Shown here piece by piece: positions 8,507 to 19,840 of a DNA stretch of 64,000 nt. The stretch is taken from NCBI RefSeq assembly GCF_006717095.1, contig NZ_VFQE01000001.1, positions 1,984,001 through 2,048,000 of the forward strand. The letters run 5' to 3'. Below the pieces are notes generated by a model, which did not search any database, was not told the origin of the DNA, and saw nothing but the letters and a program-made list of their open reading frames with translations. The first letter of the stretch is position 1, and each line of letters starts with the position of its first letter. A program made the translations under genes and the position numbers. Source of the stretch: Blastococcus colisei (GTDB taxonomy: Bacteria > Actinomycetota > Actinomycetes > Mycobacteriales > Geodermatophilaceae).

Positions 8507-9274
8507 TCAGCGCGCCTCGGCCGACAGCTCGCGCAACGGCGCCGACCAGGCTCCGGGATCCAGCCACAGGAACGCGTGGGCACCGGAGACCGACACGAGA
8601 TCGCCGCCGGCCGAGGCGGCGAGCTCGCGCACCCAGCGGTCGGTGGTCAGCCGGTCGTCCTCGGCGCGGATGACCAGCACGGGCATCCGGAGGCGGGCGA
8701 CCTGCTCCTCGATCCGGTCGGCGAGATGGGCCCTGACCAGGTGGGCCGCCCCAGCGATGCCGGCGCGCCGCCACTCCGGCACATGGTTCTCCTCGAGACC
8801 GGGCGACGGCGAGCGGGCGTCCAGGCGCCAGCGGTAGAGCAGCTTCGGCAGCGGCCGGGCGATCGGGTCGATCGTCGGGCTGGCCAGGCCCACCGCGGCC
8901 ACGCGGTCCGGCGCCAGCACTCCGGCCCACGCGGCGACCTGCGTGCCGCTGGAGTGGCCGACCACCACGGCCCGGTCCAGGCCGGCCGTCTCCAGCCAGT
9001 GCGCCACCGCCTCCCCGTAGCCCCGGACGCCGAGCCGCCGCGTCGGCCGGCCGCTGCCGCCGAAGCCGGGGACGTCGAACAGGTGCACCTCGGTCCACGT
9101 ACCGAGCGCTGCGCACGCGGGCAGCAGGTAGTCCGAGACTGCCATTCCCTGGACCACGACCACCGGGAGGGCATCCGGCTGCCGCCGGCCGAGCACGCGG
9201 GTGCGGATGCGTCCCTCCGGCACGTCCGTGTAGCGGAGGAGCATCTCGTCGGGCAGGCGCGGCGGCTCCGGCAT
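8507..9274 (-). CDS. Alpha/beta hydrolase
   Basis: A 255-residue soluble alpha/beta hydrolase. Visible elements are the oxyanion region VVVVQGMAVSDY, LFDVPGFGGSGRP, the nucleophile elbow VVVGHSSGTQVAAW (Ser about residue 107), the acid in IRAEDDRLTTDRW and the His in SVSGAHAFLWLDPG. These form a complete triad. The substrate cannot be read from sequence. It leads a two-gene unit with the unknown gene ending at 7162. The start ATG has no clear ribosome site, but GGAT-N15-GGGTA ends 11 bp upstream, suggesting a leaderless stress-sigma transcript. Confidence 0.85.
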   Translation of the reverse strand: MPEPPRLPDEMLLRYTDVPEGRIRTRVLGRRQPDALPVVVVQGMAVSDYLLPACAALGTWTEVHLFDVPGFGGSGRPTRRLGVRGYGEAVAHWLETAGLDRAVVVGHSSGTQVAAWAGVLAPDRVAAVGLASPTIDPIARPLPKLLYRWRLDARSPSPGLEENHVPEWRRAGIAGAAHLVRAHLADRIEEQVARLRMPVLVIRAEDDRLTTDRWVRELAASAGGDLVSVSGAHAFLWLDPGAWSAPLRELSAEAR

Positions 9275-9284
9275 GGAGCCAGCC

Positions 9285-9309
9285 CTACCCTGCGGCGGCG
9301 ACGCTATCC
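9285..9309 (-). promoter_or_regulatory. Candidate SigB/SigF-type promoter for the hydrolase operon
   Basis: On the minus strand GGAT (9309-9306), 15 bases, then GGGTAG (9290-9285), matching the actinobacterial SigB/SigF pattern G-N-N-T, 14-17 bases, GGGTA. Ten bases separate the -10 from the ATG at 9274. The same spacing to the start codon recurs at 13012-13036 and 29805-29830. The motif is short, so chance matches are possible. Confidence 0.4.
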
Positions 9310-9366
9310 GGCCCGGCCGCGAGATCGGCCCGACGAGTGGGTAGGGCGCCGCTCCCGTCTCCGCCG

Positions 9367-9528
9367 TCAGCTCTTGTTGCCCGGCTCGTGCCGGCGTGTC
9401 TCGAAGGTCTTGTGACCATTCGGGCAGGGCGGGATGGTGTCGCCCTGCGTCACGTGGACCTTCTCGCTGCAGTGCGCGCAGTAGAAGTCCCCGGTCTTCT
9501 GTGCCTTCTCACCTGCGTGGGCGGCCAT
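9367..9528 (-). CDS. Small zinc-ribbon protein
   Basis: A 53-residue protein starting at the ATG at 9528 behind a GGGAGGAA site. It has two metal knuckles, YCAHCSEKVHV and CPNGH, in the order C-x2-C then C-x2-G-H, an arrangement that can bind one zinc. The C-terminus is KTFETRRHEP. Small zinc ribbons of this kind are usually of unknown function. It lies alone between the hydrolase operon and the alcohol dehydrogenase. A weak GGGT-N15-GGGTA is found 34-58 bp upstream of the start, so stress control is conceivable. Confidence 0.75.
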   Translation of the reverse strand: MAAHAGEKAQKTGDFYCAHCSEKVHVTQGDTIPPCPNGHKTFETRRHEPGNKS

Positions 9529-9733
9529 GGTTCCTCCCGTCGCTTGCGGTCGCCGACGTCCTACCCCGTCGACCCGGCGGCACCCGTCGCCGGCGCGCTC
9601 GGGCCTCCACCTGTCGTGTCCCGCCGCCGGCCCGGTCAGGCGTTCGGGTGCAGACGGTGTCGCGCCACCGAGATGTGCACCCACCGAAGCAGGCGGCGTA
9701 ACGCAGACGAGTCGTGACGCCGCCTCGCACGGG

Positions 9734-10945
9734 TCAGGACGGGGCGATCACGGCCTTGGTCCAGCCGGACTCGCGCCGGTCGAACGTGGCGTAGGCATCC
9801 AGCACCGACGGCATGTCCTCCACCTGGGTGAGCACGGTGGACGGATCGATGGCACCGGTGCGCACCAGGTCCAGGAGCGTCGGGATGTAGCGGCGGTGGT
9901 TGCAGTTGCCCATCTTCACCGTGAGGTTCTTGTTCATGGCCGCGCCGGTGGGGAAGCTGGTCATCTGGGGCGGGTAGACGCCGACGATGCCGATCGTCCC
10001 GGCCTTGGCGACGGCCTGCACCGCCCATTGGAGCGACTGGCTCGGGGCATCTCCGGGCACGTAGGTCTCACCGTGCGGATCCTGCTCGGGCGCGACCTGT
10101 GACCGCTCCTGCTCGAACGCGTCTGCCTGCTGTTGCGCGGCCTCGGCGGCCGGGCCCGACTTCGGCCGCTGCGCGTCGACCCCGACGGCCTCGACCACGC
10201 GGTCCACGCCGATGCCTCCGGTGAGCTCCTTGACCACCGCGACCGGGTCCTCGGCGTTGAAGTCGATGACCTCGGCGCCGCGGCTCCGCGCCTGGTCCAG
10301 CCGGCTGGCCACACCGTCGACGACGAGGACGCGGCCGGCTCCCTGCTGGAAGGCGCTGGTCACCGCGAACTGGCCGACCGGCCCGGCGCCCAGCACCAGC
10401 ACGGTGTCACCCTGACCGACCTCCGCCAGCCGGCACCCGAACCAGGCCGTCGGGTAGATGTCCGACAGGAGGATCGCCTGGTCGTCGGACACCGAGTCCG
10501 GCAACCACACCGGCCCCACGTGGGCGAACGGGATCCGGGCGTACTGGGCCTGGAGTCCGTCGACCGGTCCGGTCGTCTGCGGTCCACCGAAGAAGCACGT
10601 CCCGGCCTCGGGGCCGTTCGGGTTGGCGTTGTCGCACTGGGCGTAGTAGCCGGCGCGGCAGTACGAGCAGGTACCGCACGCCACCGTCGACGGGATGACC
10701 ACCCGGTCCCCGGGCCGCAGGTTGCGCACCCCCGGTCCGGTCTCGCGGACGACGCCGACCGCCTCGTGGCCGAGGATCGTGCCCGCGACCATGCCGGACA
10801 TCGTCCCGCGTACGAAGTGCAGATCCGTGCCGCAGATCCCGCTCGCGGTGATCTCCACGATCGCGTCGGTCGGATCCTGGATGGTCGGATCGGGGACGTC
10901 GTCGAGCCGGATGTCGCCTACTCCGTGCCACACCACTGCCTTCAT
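9734..10945 (-). CDS. Zinc-dependent alcohol dehydrogenase
   Basis: A 403-residue medium-chain dehydrogenase. The catalytic zinc site is [13 protein letters not shown] and [12 protein letters not shown]; the structural zinc lobe has [16 protein letters not shown]; the nucleotide-binding loop is [13 protein letters not shown] followed by [15 protein letters not shown]. The length exceeds the ~350 residues of simple members and fits the formaldehyde/aldehyde-dismutase-like branch, with an inserted Gln/Glu-rich segment (about residues 265-305, [18 protein letters not shown]). Products would be an aldehyde plus NAD(P)H; the substrate is uncertain. The ATG at 10945 has AGGAGGAAT upstream. It is divergent from the RNase Z gene. 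Confidence 0.88.
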   Translation of the reverse strand: MKAVVWHGVGDIRLDDVPDPTIQDPTDAIVEITASGICGTDLHFVRGTMSGMVAGTILGHEAVGVVRETGPGVRNLRPGDRVVIPSTVACGTCSYCRAGYYAQCDNANPNGPEAGTCFFGGPQTTGPVDGLQAQYARIPFAHVGPVWLPDSVSDDQAILLSDIYPTAWFGCRLAEVGQGDTVLVLGAGPVGQFAVTSAFQQGAGRVLVVDGVASRLDQARSRGAEVIDFNAEDPVAVVKELTGGIGVDRVVEAVGVDAQRPKSGPAAEAAQQQADAFEQERSQVAPEQDPHGETYVPGDAPSQSLQWAVQAVAKAGTIGIVGVYPPQMTSFPTGAAMNKNLTVKMGNCNHRRYIPTLLDLVRTGAIDPSTVLTQVEDMPSVLDAYATFDRRESGWTKAVIAPS

Positions 10946-11132
10946 GGATTCCTCCTGTCTCGATCGCCGGGTACGACCGACCCCTACCCCGATCGATCCG
11001 GCCGACCCGTCGTCGCGGCCCGAGGCCGGCACCGACGGGTCCGACCGGGCCTGCCGCGGGCTCCCCATGCGTGGCCGGGCCGGCGGCAGCACGATGGTGC
11101 CCGAGCGACGAGACCGATCGAAGGAGCAGGGG

Positions 11133-12266
11133 ATGACCGAACAGCCGAACACCACGCCCCAGCCGGTGGCCGACGACGAGGGTTCCCACGCCAGCGTCGG
11201 GAAGGACGTCGAGCGGCCCGGAGGCGGTCGCACCGACGCCGAGACGACGGTCGACGAGGCGATGGGAACGGGTACGACGGACCCTGGGGACCACGTCGTC
11301 GGGGCGCTCCGGACGGCGCCGTCGAGGGCGTCCCCGGTGACGGCTCGCGAACTGGTCGTCCTCGGCACCTCCAGCCAGGCGCCGACCCGGCACCGCAACC
11401 ACAACGGTTACCTGCTGCGCTGGGACGGCGAGGGCCTGCTGTTCGATCCGGGTGAGGGCACCCAACGGCAGATGCTCCTGGCGGGCGTGCCCAGCAGCGC
11501 CGTCACCCGGATCTGCGTGACGCACTTCCACGGCGACCACTGCCTGGGCATGCCCGGCGTCGTGCAGCGCAGCTCACTGGATCGCGTTCCGGGCCCTGTC
11601 CGGGCGTACTACCCGTCCTCCGGGCAGCAGTTCTTCGACCGGCTGCGCCATGCGTCGGTGTTCCACGACGCCGTCGACGTACGCGAGGAGCCGGTGGTAG
11701 GCGACGGCCCGGTCGCCACCGGCGGATTCGGAACGCTGGAGGCGCGGCGTCTCGACCACTCCGTCGACGCGTTCGGGTACCGGCTGGTCGAGCCGGACGG
11801 GCGGCGGATGCTGCCCGAGCTGCTCGCCCGGCACGGGATCGCCGGCCCGGACGTGGGACGGCTGCAGCGCGAGGACGTTCTCGAGGCCGATGGCCGTGCC
11901 GTCCGGCTCGAGGAGGTCAGCGCGCCGAGGCGCGGGCAGCAGTTCGCCTTCATCATGGACACCCGGCTCTGCGGCGCAGTCTTCGCCCTCGCCGAGAACG
12001 CCGACCTGCTGGTGATCGAGTCGACCTTCCTCTCCGAGGACGCCGATCTGGCCGGCGCGTACGGGCATCTCACCGCCCGCCAGGCGGCGACAGTGGCCGA
12101 GGAGTGCGGCGTCCGGCGGCTCGTGCTCACCCACTTCTCCCAGCGCTACGGCGATCCCGGCCGGTTCCGCGACGAGGCCGCCGCCGTCTTCGGCGGGGAC
12201 GTCGTCGTCGCCCACGACCTGCAGACGGTCCCGGTGCCGCGACGGGAGGACACGCGGAGCGCGTGA
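11133..12266 (+). CDS. rnz: Ribonuclease Z, with an acidic N-terminal extension
   Basis: RNase Z cuts the 3' trailer of tRNA precursors. The metallo-beta-lactamase core begins at [20 protein letters not shown] and shows [13 protein letters not shown], the metal motif [32 protein letters not shown] and LTHFSQRY. From the ATG at 11133 (AAGGAGCAGGGG upstream) the protein has 377 residues; the core alone, from the GTG at 11337, has 309, the usual length. The extra ~68 residues are acidic and low in complexity ([20 protein letters not shown]). Either they are a real extension or a separate small gene was fused in frame. I keep the longer start because it alone has a good ribosome site. Confidence 0.85.
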   Translation: MTEQPNTTPQPVADDEGSHASVGKDVERPGGGRTDAETTVDEAMGTGTTDPGDHVVGALRTAPSRASPVTARELVVLGTSSQAPTRHRNHNGYLLRWDGEGLLFDPGEGTQRQMLLAGVPSSAVTRICVTHFHGDHCLGMPGVVQRSSLDRVPGPVRAYYPSSGQQFFDRLRHASVFHDAVDVREEPVVGDGPVATGGFGTLEARRLDHSVDAFGYRLVEPDGRRMLPELLARHGIAGPDVGRLQREDVLEADGRAVRLEEVSAPRRGQQFAFIMDTRLCGAVFALAENADLLVIESTFLSEDADLAGAYGHLTARQAATVAEECGVRRLVLTHFSQRYGDPGRFRDEAAAVFGGDVVVAHDLQTVPVPRREDTRSA

Positions 12267-12309
12267 GGAGCGAAGCCCTCCGCGACCTGGTCGGCGACCA
12301 GCCGCTCGC

Positions 12310-13002
12310 TCATGCGGTCGCCTCGCTCCCGGCCGCCGCCGCGCGGCGGACAAGGTCCTCGTAGGCCGACGGGTCGTCGGAGTCGACGACGGGGTAGCCG
12401 CCGGCCTCGTCCGCGTGCATGGCGATGCCCGGGTTGTGGACGTCGGAGCCGTCGGCGAGGAAGAAGTGCGGGCTGCCCTGCACGTCTGCCCGGTGGGCGC
12501 GGTAGTCGGCCATCATCGCGGCCCGGGCACGCCCGTCGTCGAGCGCCGCGGCGATCGCTCCGGCGTCGACGAGATCGCAGTCGCGGGCGACGTCCACCAC
12601 CTCGTGCAGCATGCTGATGCACCGGCTGTCGCGGAAGAACGCCAGCCGCAGCGCCATGTCCAGCTGCTCGGCCGCGGCCGCCGACTGCTGCTTGGCGGCG
12701 TGCACCGCTTCGTCGGCCGGCAGTGCGGTCACCGGCCAGGCCGACGGCTCGCCCTCCCAGGGGGACATCCCCAGGCCGGGTTCCAGCCGGCCGACGACAG
12801 GGATCTCCGCGTCGAGCATCCGTTCCGGGATCGCGAACCGGTTGACGTCCTCGAGCAGGAACAGCCGGTGGTCGACGCGAAGCCGGTCGTCGAGGCCCAG
12901 CTCCGACCGGGCCGCGTAGAAGCGGTGCAGGGCGACGGTGGACCAGGCGCAGACCACGTCGGTGTACAGGACCACGGTTCCGGGGGCGGCGGTCACGGTC
13001 AT
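12310..13002 (-). CDS. DsbA-family (FrnE-like) thioredoxin-fold protein
   Basis: A 230-residue cytoplasmic DsbA-like protein. The active-site region VVLYTDVVCAWSTVALHRF has C-x-x-S (CAWS) rather than C-x-x-C, so it could form mixed disulfides but not a simple intramolecular one. The cis-Pro region is GSPHFFLADGSDVHNPGIAM, and a helical insert occupies the middle, as in 2-hydroxychromene isomerase/FrnE-like members. No signal peptide is present. It converges with rnz. A GCGT-N15-GGGTAC element ends 9 bp before the ATG. Confidence 0.8.
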   Translation of the reverse strand: MTVTAAPGTVVLYTDVVCAWSTVALHRFYAARSELGLDDRLRVDHRLFLLEDVNRFAIPERMLDAEIPVVGRLEPGLGMSPWEGEPSAWPVTALPADEAVHAAKQQSAAAAEQLDMALRLAFFRDSRCISMLHEVVDVARDCDLVDAGAIAAALDDGRARAAMMADYRAHRADVQGSPHFFLADGSDVHNPGIAMHADEAGGYPVVDSDDPSAYEDLVRRAAAAGSEATA

Positions 13003-13011
13003 GGCCGTGCC

Positions 13012-13036
13012 GTACCCGCCGCCCTGGCGTGCACGC
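13012..13036 (-). promoter_or_regulatory. Candidate SigB/SigF-type promoter for the DsbA-like gene
   Basis: Minus strand: GCGT (13036-13033), 15 bases, GGGTAC (13017-13012), then nine bases to the ATG at 13002. It follows the same layout as the candidates at 9285-9309 and 29805-29830, implying an mRNA with almost no leader; no Shine-Dalgarno sequence is seen. Confidence 0.35.
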
Positions 13037-13066
13037 CCTGTCCCGCCGCCGCGTCACGAGCCCGGA

Positions 13067-13690
13067 TCAGGCAGCCCGCGTCAGTGCGTCGCGGACCTCC
13101 TCGTCGGTCGTCGCGGAAGTCCTCGTACCCCTGGCCGACGGCGGAGAAGGACTCCGGAGCCCAGAGGCAGACCATGTCGTCGACCTCCGGTTCGAGCGCC
13201 TCGCACGCGGTGGGTGAGGCCACGGGTACGGCGAGGACGAGGCGGTGAGGGCCTTGTCGGCGAATCGCGGCGACCGCCGCCCGCATCGTGGATCCGGTGG
13301 CCAGGCCGTCGCCCACCACGATCACCGGCCGGCCGGCCGGCCAGCGGCGGGGCGGGGCGGCTCTGCCGGTAGGCCTTCTCGCGGCGGCACAGTTCCCGTA
13401 TCTCCTGTTGTCGGACACGATCGAAGGCGTCGTCGTCGATCTGGACGTGCTGCAGGACCCTCGCGGAACGCACCGTCTCCACGTCGTCGTCGGCGGCGGT
13501 TGATGGCGCCCATGGCCAGCTCCGGTTGCCACGGGACGCCGACCTTTCGGACGACGACGACGTCGAGGGGTGCGTGCAGCGCGGCGGCGACCACCACGCC
13601 GCCCCGCGGTACCGGTCGCCGACGAGACCGGACGGGTCGGGACCGACGGCAGGCATCGGCGGCACGGAAAGGGGTACGCGATCGACACCG
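13067..13690 (-). pseudogene. Phosphoribosyltransferase pseudogene (several frameshifts)
   Basis: Pieces of one phosphoribosyltransferase-domain protein lie in three frames in the correct order: [20 protein letters not shown] with [16 protein letters not shown]; then [20 protein letters not shown]; then the PRPP-binding segment IVVGDGLATGSTMRAAVAAI with ECVxxPESF-like APESFSAVGQGYEDF; and finally TDEEVRDALTRAA ending at the TGA at 13067. At least three shifts (near 13500, 13330 and 13110) and a degraded start prevent translation. In intact loci this domain sits beside, or is fused to, an erythromycin-esterase domain (M. tuberculosis Rv2030c is such a fusion). Here that esterase gene follows divergently at 13807. 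Confidence 0.75.
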
Positions 13691-13806
13691 GTGCCGCGCC
13701 ACGGGACAGCAGCGGCGCCGAGCTACGCCGTTCGCCGGCCCGGCGGCCACCGGGCGACGCCGGCTCGTGCACATCGGAAACGCACCCCGACCGGAGGGAC
13801 GGCCGC

Positions 13807-15099
13807 ATGCGGAACGAGGGAACGCACGTTCGCGAGCTGGCCCGGCCGTTGCGGAACGCCGACGACCTGGACCCGTTGCTCGACCGGATCGGCGAGGCCC
13901 GGGTGGTACTGCTCGGGGAGGCATCGCACGGCACGCACGAGTACTACGCGTGGCGGGCGGCACTCACCCGTCGGCTGATCACCGAGCGAGGCTTCTCCTT
14001 CGTCGGTGTGGAGGGGGACTGGCCCGACTGCTACCGGGTCAACTGCTCGGTGACGCTGGCGACGGCCGAGGACCCCCGCGAGGTGCTGCGCGGCTACGAG
14101 CGCTGGCCGACGTGGATGTGGGCCAACGAGGAGGTCGTCGACTTCACCGGCTGGCTACGCGAGCACAACGCCGACCGGGCGCCGATCGATCGGGCGGGCT
14201 TCTACGGTCTGGACGTCTACAGCCTCTGGGACTCCCTGCGGGCGATCCTCGATTACCTGCGCGAGCACGAACCCGAGCACGTGGACACCGCGCTGGCGGC
14301 CTTCCGGTGCTTCGAGCCCTACGCCGAGGACCCGCAGTCCTACGCCCGGGCGACCCGGCTGGTGCCGACCAGCTGCGAGGACGCGGTGGTGAGCATGCTC
14401 GGAGAGCTCCGGGCCCGGGCAGCCACCGACGGCGGGGCGGACCGGGACGCTGCTTTCGACGCCGAGCAGAACGCCCGCGTGGCGGCCGGCGCCGAGGCGT
14501 ACTACCGCGCGATGGTCCGTGGTGGCCCGGAGTCGTGGAACATCCGCGACCACCACATGGCCGACACCCTCGACCGCCTGCTCACGCACCACGGCGACGG
14601 CGCGAAAGCCGTGGTCTGGGAGCACAACACCCACGTCGGCGACGCGCGGTACACCGACATGGGAGACGTGGGCATGGTCAACGTCGGGCAGCTGGTCCGC
14701 GAGCGGTACGGCGAGGACGACGTCGTGATCGTGGGCTTCGGCAGCCACCACGGCAGCGTCATCGCGGCCGACAGCTGGGGGAGCACGCCCCAGCGGATGC
14801 CGCTGCCGCCCGCCCGGCGGGGAAGCGTCGAGGCGCTGCTGCACGACTCCGTGGCGGAGGCCGGCGCCCTCTTCGTCTTCCCGCCCTCGCTGCCCGGCTG
14901 GCTGGCCGGGGAACGCCCGCACCGCGCGGTCGGGGTCGTCTACCACCCGAGTGCCGAACGGTGGGGCAACTACGTGCCCACGGTCCTCGGGCGGCGGTAC
15001 GACGCCTTCTGCTGGTTCGACGAGTCCCGGGCGCTGAACCCACTGCACGGCGTCCACCCGTCGGGCGCGGAGCTGGAGACCTACCCCGATGCCGACTGA
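13807..15099 (+). CDS. Erythromycin-esterase-family protein
   Basis: A 430-residue member of the erythromycin esterase family (EreA/EreB, succinoglycan-biosynthesis-like). Visible family elements: [20 protein letters not shown] (metal/catalytic His), [77 protein letters not shown] and [14 protein letters not shown]. Most chromosomal members are not proven macrolide esterases and the DosR-regulated homologue Rv2030c has no settled reaction. The ATG at 13807 has GGAGGGA upstream. It overlaps the following hydrolase gene by 11 bp, so the two are cotranscribed. Confidence 0.88.
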   Translation: MRNEGTHVRELARPLRNADDLDPLLDRIGEARVVLLGEASHGTHEYYAWRAALTRRLITERGFSFVGVEGDWPDCYRVNCSVTLATAEDPREVLRGYERWPTWMWANEEVVDFTGWLREHNADRAPIDRAGFYGLDVYSLWDSLRAILDYLREHEPEHVDTALAAFRCFEPYAEDPQSYARATRLVPTSCEDAVVSMLGELRARAATDGGADRDAAFDAEQNARVAAGAEAYYRAMVRGGPESWNIRDHHMADTLDRLLTHHGDGAKAVVWEHNTHVGDARYTDMGDVGMVNVGQLVRERYGEDDVVIVGFGSHHGSVIAADSWGSTPQRMPLPPARRGSVEALLHDSVAEAGALFVFPPSLPGWLAGERPHRAVGVVYHPSAERWGNYVPTVLGRRYDAFCWFDESRALNPLHGVHPSGAELETYPDAD

Positions 15100-15766
15100 C
15101 CGCCCACCGTCGGCCCGTGCCGTCCGGATCCCCGCGTCCGGAGTGCGGCTCGCCGGCGACCTCGTGGTCCCCGACGGGGCCCGCGGCGTGGTGCTGTTCG
15201 CCCACGGCAGCGGCAGCAGCCGGCACAGCCCGCGCAACCGGCAGGTCGCCGCCGGACTCCACGACGCCGGCTTCGGCACGCTGCTGCTGGATCTGCTCAC
15301 CGAGGCGGAGGAGCGGGTCGACGCAGCGACCGGGGAGCTACGCTTCGACATCGCGCTGCTGGCCGGACGGCTCACCGACGCCGCCGATTGGCTGGCCGGC
15401 GCCGACGGAGCGGCCGGGCTCCCGCTGGCGACGTTCGGAGCCAGCACGGGGGCGGCCGCCGCGCTGATCACCGCCGCCGACCGGCCCGAGCGGGTCCGTG
15501 CGGTCATCTCCCGCGGTGGCCGGCCCGATCTCGCCGGCGACGCGCTCGAGCAGGTCCGGGCACCGGTGATGCTCGTCGTCGGCGGCGCCGACCACCGGGT
15601 GCTGGAGCTCAACCGGGCGGCTGCCGCCCGGCTCACCGGAGAGAACGAGGTCAGCGTGGTGCCCGGTGCATCCCACCTGTTCGCCGAGGCGGGGGCGCTC
15701 GAGGCGGTGGTGGACCGGTCCATCGACTGGCTGGGCAGGTGGCTGCCGTCGTCGCCCACGAGGTGA
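15089..15766 (+). CDS. Dienelactone-hydrolase-like alpha/beta hydrolase
   Basis: A 225-residue hydrolase with LAGDLVVPDGARGVVLFAHG, the PRNRQVAAGL loop, an elbow ATFGASTGAAAALI (Ser about residue 113), the acid in LVVGGADHRVLELN and the His in VPGASHLFAEAGAL. It is translationally coupled to the esterase gene. In many soil bacteria this hydrolase, the erythromycin-esterase-like protein and a phosphoribosyltransferase occur together; in some they are one polypeptide. The reaction is unknown. Confidence 0.85.
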   Translation: MPTDRPPSARAVRIPASGVRLAGDLVVPDGARGVVLFAHGSGSSRHSPRNRQVAAGLHDAGFGTLLLDLLTEAEERVDAATGELRFDIALLAGRLTDAADWLAGADGAAGLPLATFGASTGAAAALITAADRPERVRAVISRGGRPDLAGDALEQVRAPVMLVVGGADHRVLELNRAAAARLTGENEVSVVPGASHLFAEAGALEAVVDRSIDWLGRWLPSSPTR

Positions 15767-15834
15767 CGCGCGGCCGGGCCTACTGCACGGGCTCCGTCAG
15801 CGGACGGGGGGCAGCAGGCCGCGCATGCGCGGCC

Positions 15835-16038
15835 TCAGACCTCGACGGTGGCGCCGCAGATGCCGCAGACCTCCAGCTGGCGGCGCTTCCACCGGGCCAC
15901 CGGCACGAAGAACAGCGAGAACTGCCTGAACTGCCGCATCCGCGCCCACTGCGACGTGTTGTGGCAGCGCGGACAGGTCCGGGTCTCTCCGGGGCCGACG
16001 TGCTGCTGCTTGGTGCCGAGACCGAAGAGGAAGAACAC
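15835..16038 (-). CDS. Zinc-ribbon protein
   Basis: A 67-residue protein with two zinc knuckles, CPRCHNTSQW (about residue 22) and CGICGATVEV at the C-terminus, separated by a hydrophobic and basic stretch (FSLFFVPVARWKRRQLE). The N-terminus MFFLFGLGTKQQHV is typical of the zinc-ribbon-15-like family common in actinobacteria. Function is unknown; the hydrophobic first residues could touch the membrane. Confidence 0.75.
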   Translation of the reverse strand: MFFLFGLGTKQQHVGPGETRTCPRCHNTSQWARMRQFRQFSLFFVPVARWKRRQLEVCGICGATVEV

Positions 16039-16107
16039 CTCGCCAGCCTAGGGACGGCACTCTCACGCCGCCCGGTGGTGCCCGGGCCGTCCACGCCCCT
16101 GTACGGC

Positions 16108-18120
<2,013 letters not shown>

Positions 18121-18218
18121 TCTCCGGCCGCACCTGCAGCGAGCACCACGGCAGGTCGTGGTGCGGTGATCTCCGCTGTACTGGCCGGTAGGGGGTGTGA
18201 CCTGCGACCACCGGCTAG

Positions 18219-18973
<755 letters not shown>

Positions 18974-18974
<1 letters not shown>

Positions 18975-19744
18975 TGGGGATTCTCGACGGCAAGAAGGTC
19001 CTGATCACCGGCGTGCTGACGGAGGCCTCCATCGCCTTCGCGACCGCGCGCCTGGCCCAGGAGCAGGGCGCCACCGTCGTCCTGTCCAACTTCGGCCGGG
19101 CGCTCTCGCTGTGCCAGCGGATCGCGAAGCGGTTGCCGCAGGAGGCGGCCGTGGTCGAGCTCGACGTCACGGATCCCGAGCACCTGTCGACGCTCGCCGA
19201 CCGGCTCCGCGAGCAGGGGTTCGACCGGCTCGACGGCGTCGTCCACTCGATCGGCTTCGCGCCGCAGGAGGCGATGGGGGAGGGCTTCCCCGAGGTCGCC
19301 TGGGAGCACGCCGCGACGGCCTTCCAGGTGTCGGCGTGGTCGTACGCCTCGCTCACCCAGGCGTGCCGGCCGCTGCTGGCGAACCCCTCCTCGGTCGTCG
19401 GACTGACCTTCGACGCCTCCGTCGCCTGGCCGGTCTACGGCTGGATGGGGGCGGCGAAGGCAGCCCTGGAGTCGGTCAGCCGCTACACGGCCCGGGAGCT
19501 CGGACCCGAGGGCGTGCGGTCCAACATCGTGGCCGCCGGGCCGCTGCGCAGCATGGCCATGAAGTCCATCCCGGGCAGCGCCCAGTTCGAGGAGGCCTGG
19601 GAGGGCCGTGCTCCACTGGGCTGGTCGGTCACCGACACCGAGCCCGCCGGCAAGGCCGTCGTAGCCCTGCTCTCGGACTGGTTCCCCGCCACGACCGGCG
19701 AGATCGTGCACGTCGACGGAGGCTTCCACGCCGTAGGCGTGTGA
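18974..19744 (+). CDS. inhA: Enoyl-ACP reductase (InhA/FabI family)
   Basis: A 256-residue NADH-dependent enoyl-ACP reductase. It starts MGILDGKKVLITGVLTEASI, with VVHSIGFAPQEAMG, the catalytic Tyr and Lys in VYGWMGAAKAALESVSRYTA, and RSNIVAAGPLRSMAMKSIPG, as in the InhA branch. It is coupled to fabG. The last codons (HAVGV) fall within the first of three small palindromes described at 19727-19800. Confidence 0.93.
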
Positions 19745-19800
19745 AGGTCATAGAGCCACGCCGTAGGCGTGAGAGGCCGCAGGGTCACGCCGTCGGCGTG
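19727..19800. repeat. Three tandem small hairpin repeats
   Basis: CACGCCGTAGGCGTG at 19727-19741 and 19757-19771, and CACGCCGTCGGCGTG at 19786-19800. Each is a 6-bp stem with a 3-base loop. The period is 30 then 29 bp. The first overlaps the inhA stop codon, the third lies 40 bp before the hemH start, where flanking GGT/ACC extend the stem. They may act as RNA-processing or attenuation hairpins, or as a REP-like element. Confidence 0.75.
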
Positions 19801-19840
19801 TGACCGCATCCGTACGACCACCTGAGGAAGAAGAACAGCT

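Noticed and set aside
13081-13665. Intact 194-residue protein on the minus strand
   Set aside because: Only its middle matches the phosphoribosyltransferase family; both ends continue in other frames, showing a pseudogene.
19727-19800. CRISPR array
   Set aside because: Three 15-bp palindromes with ~15-bp gaps are too short for CRISPR repeats and spacers, and no cas genes are present.
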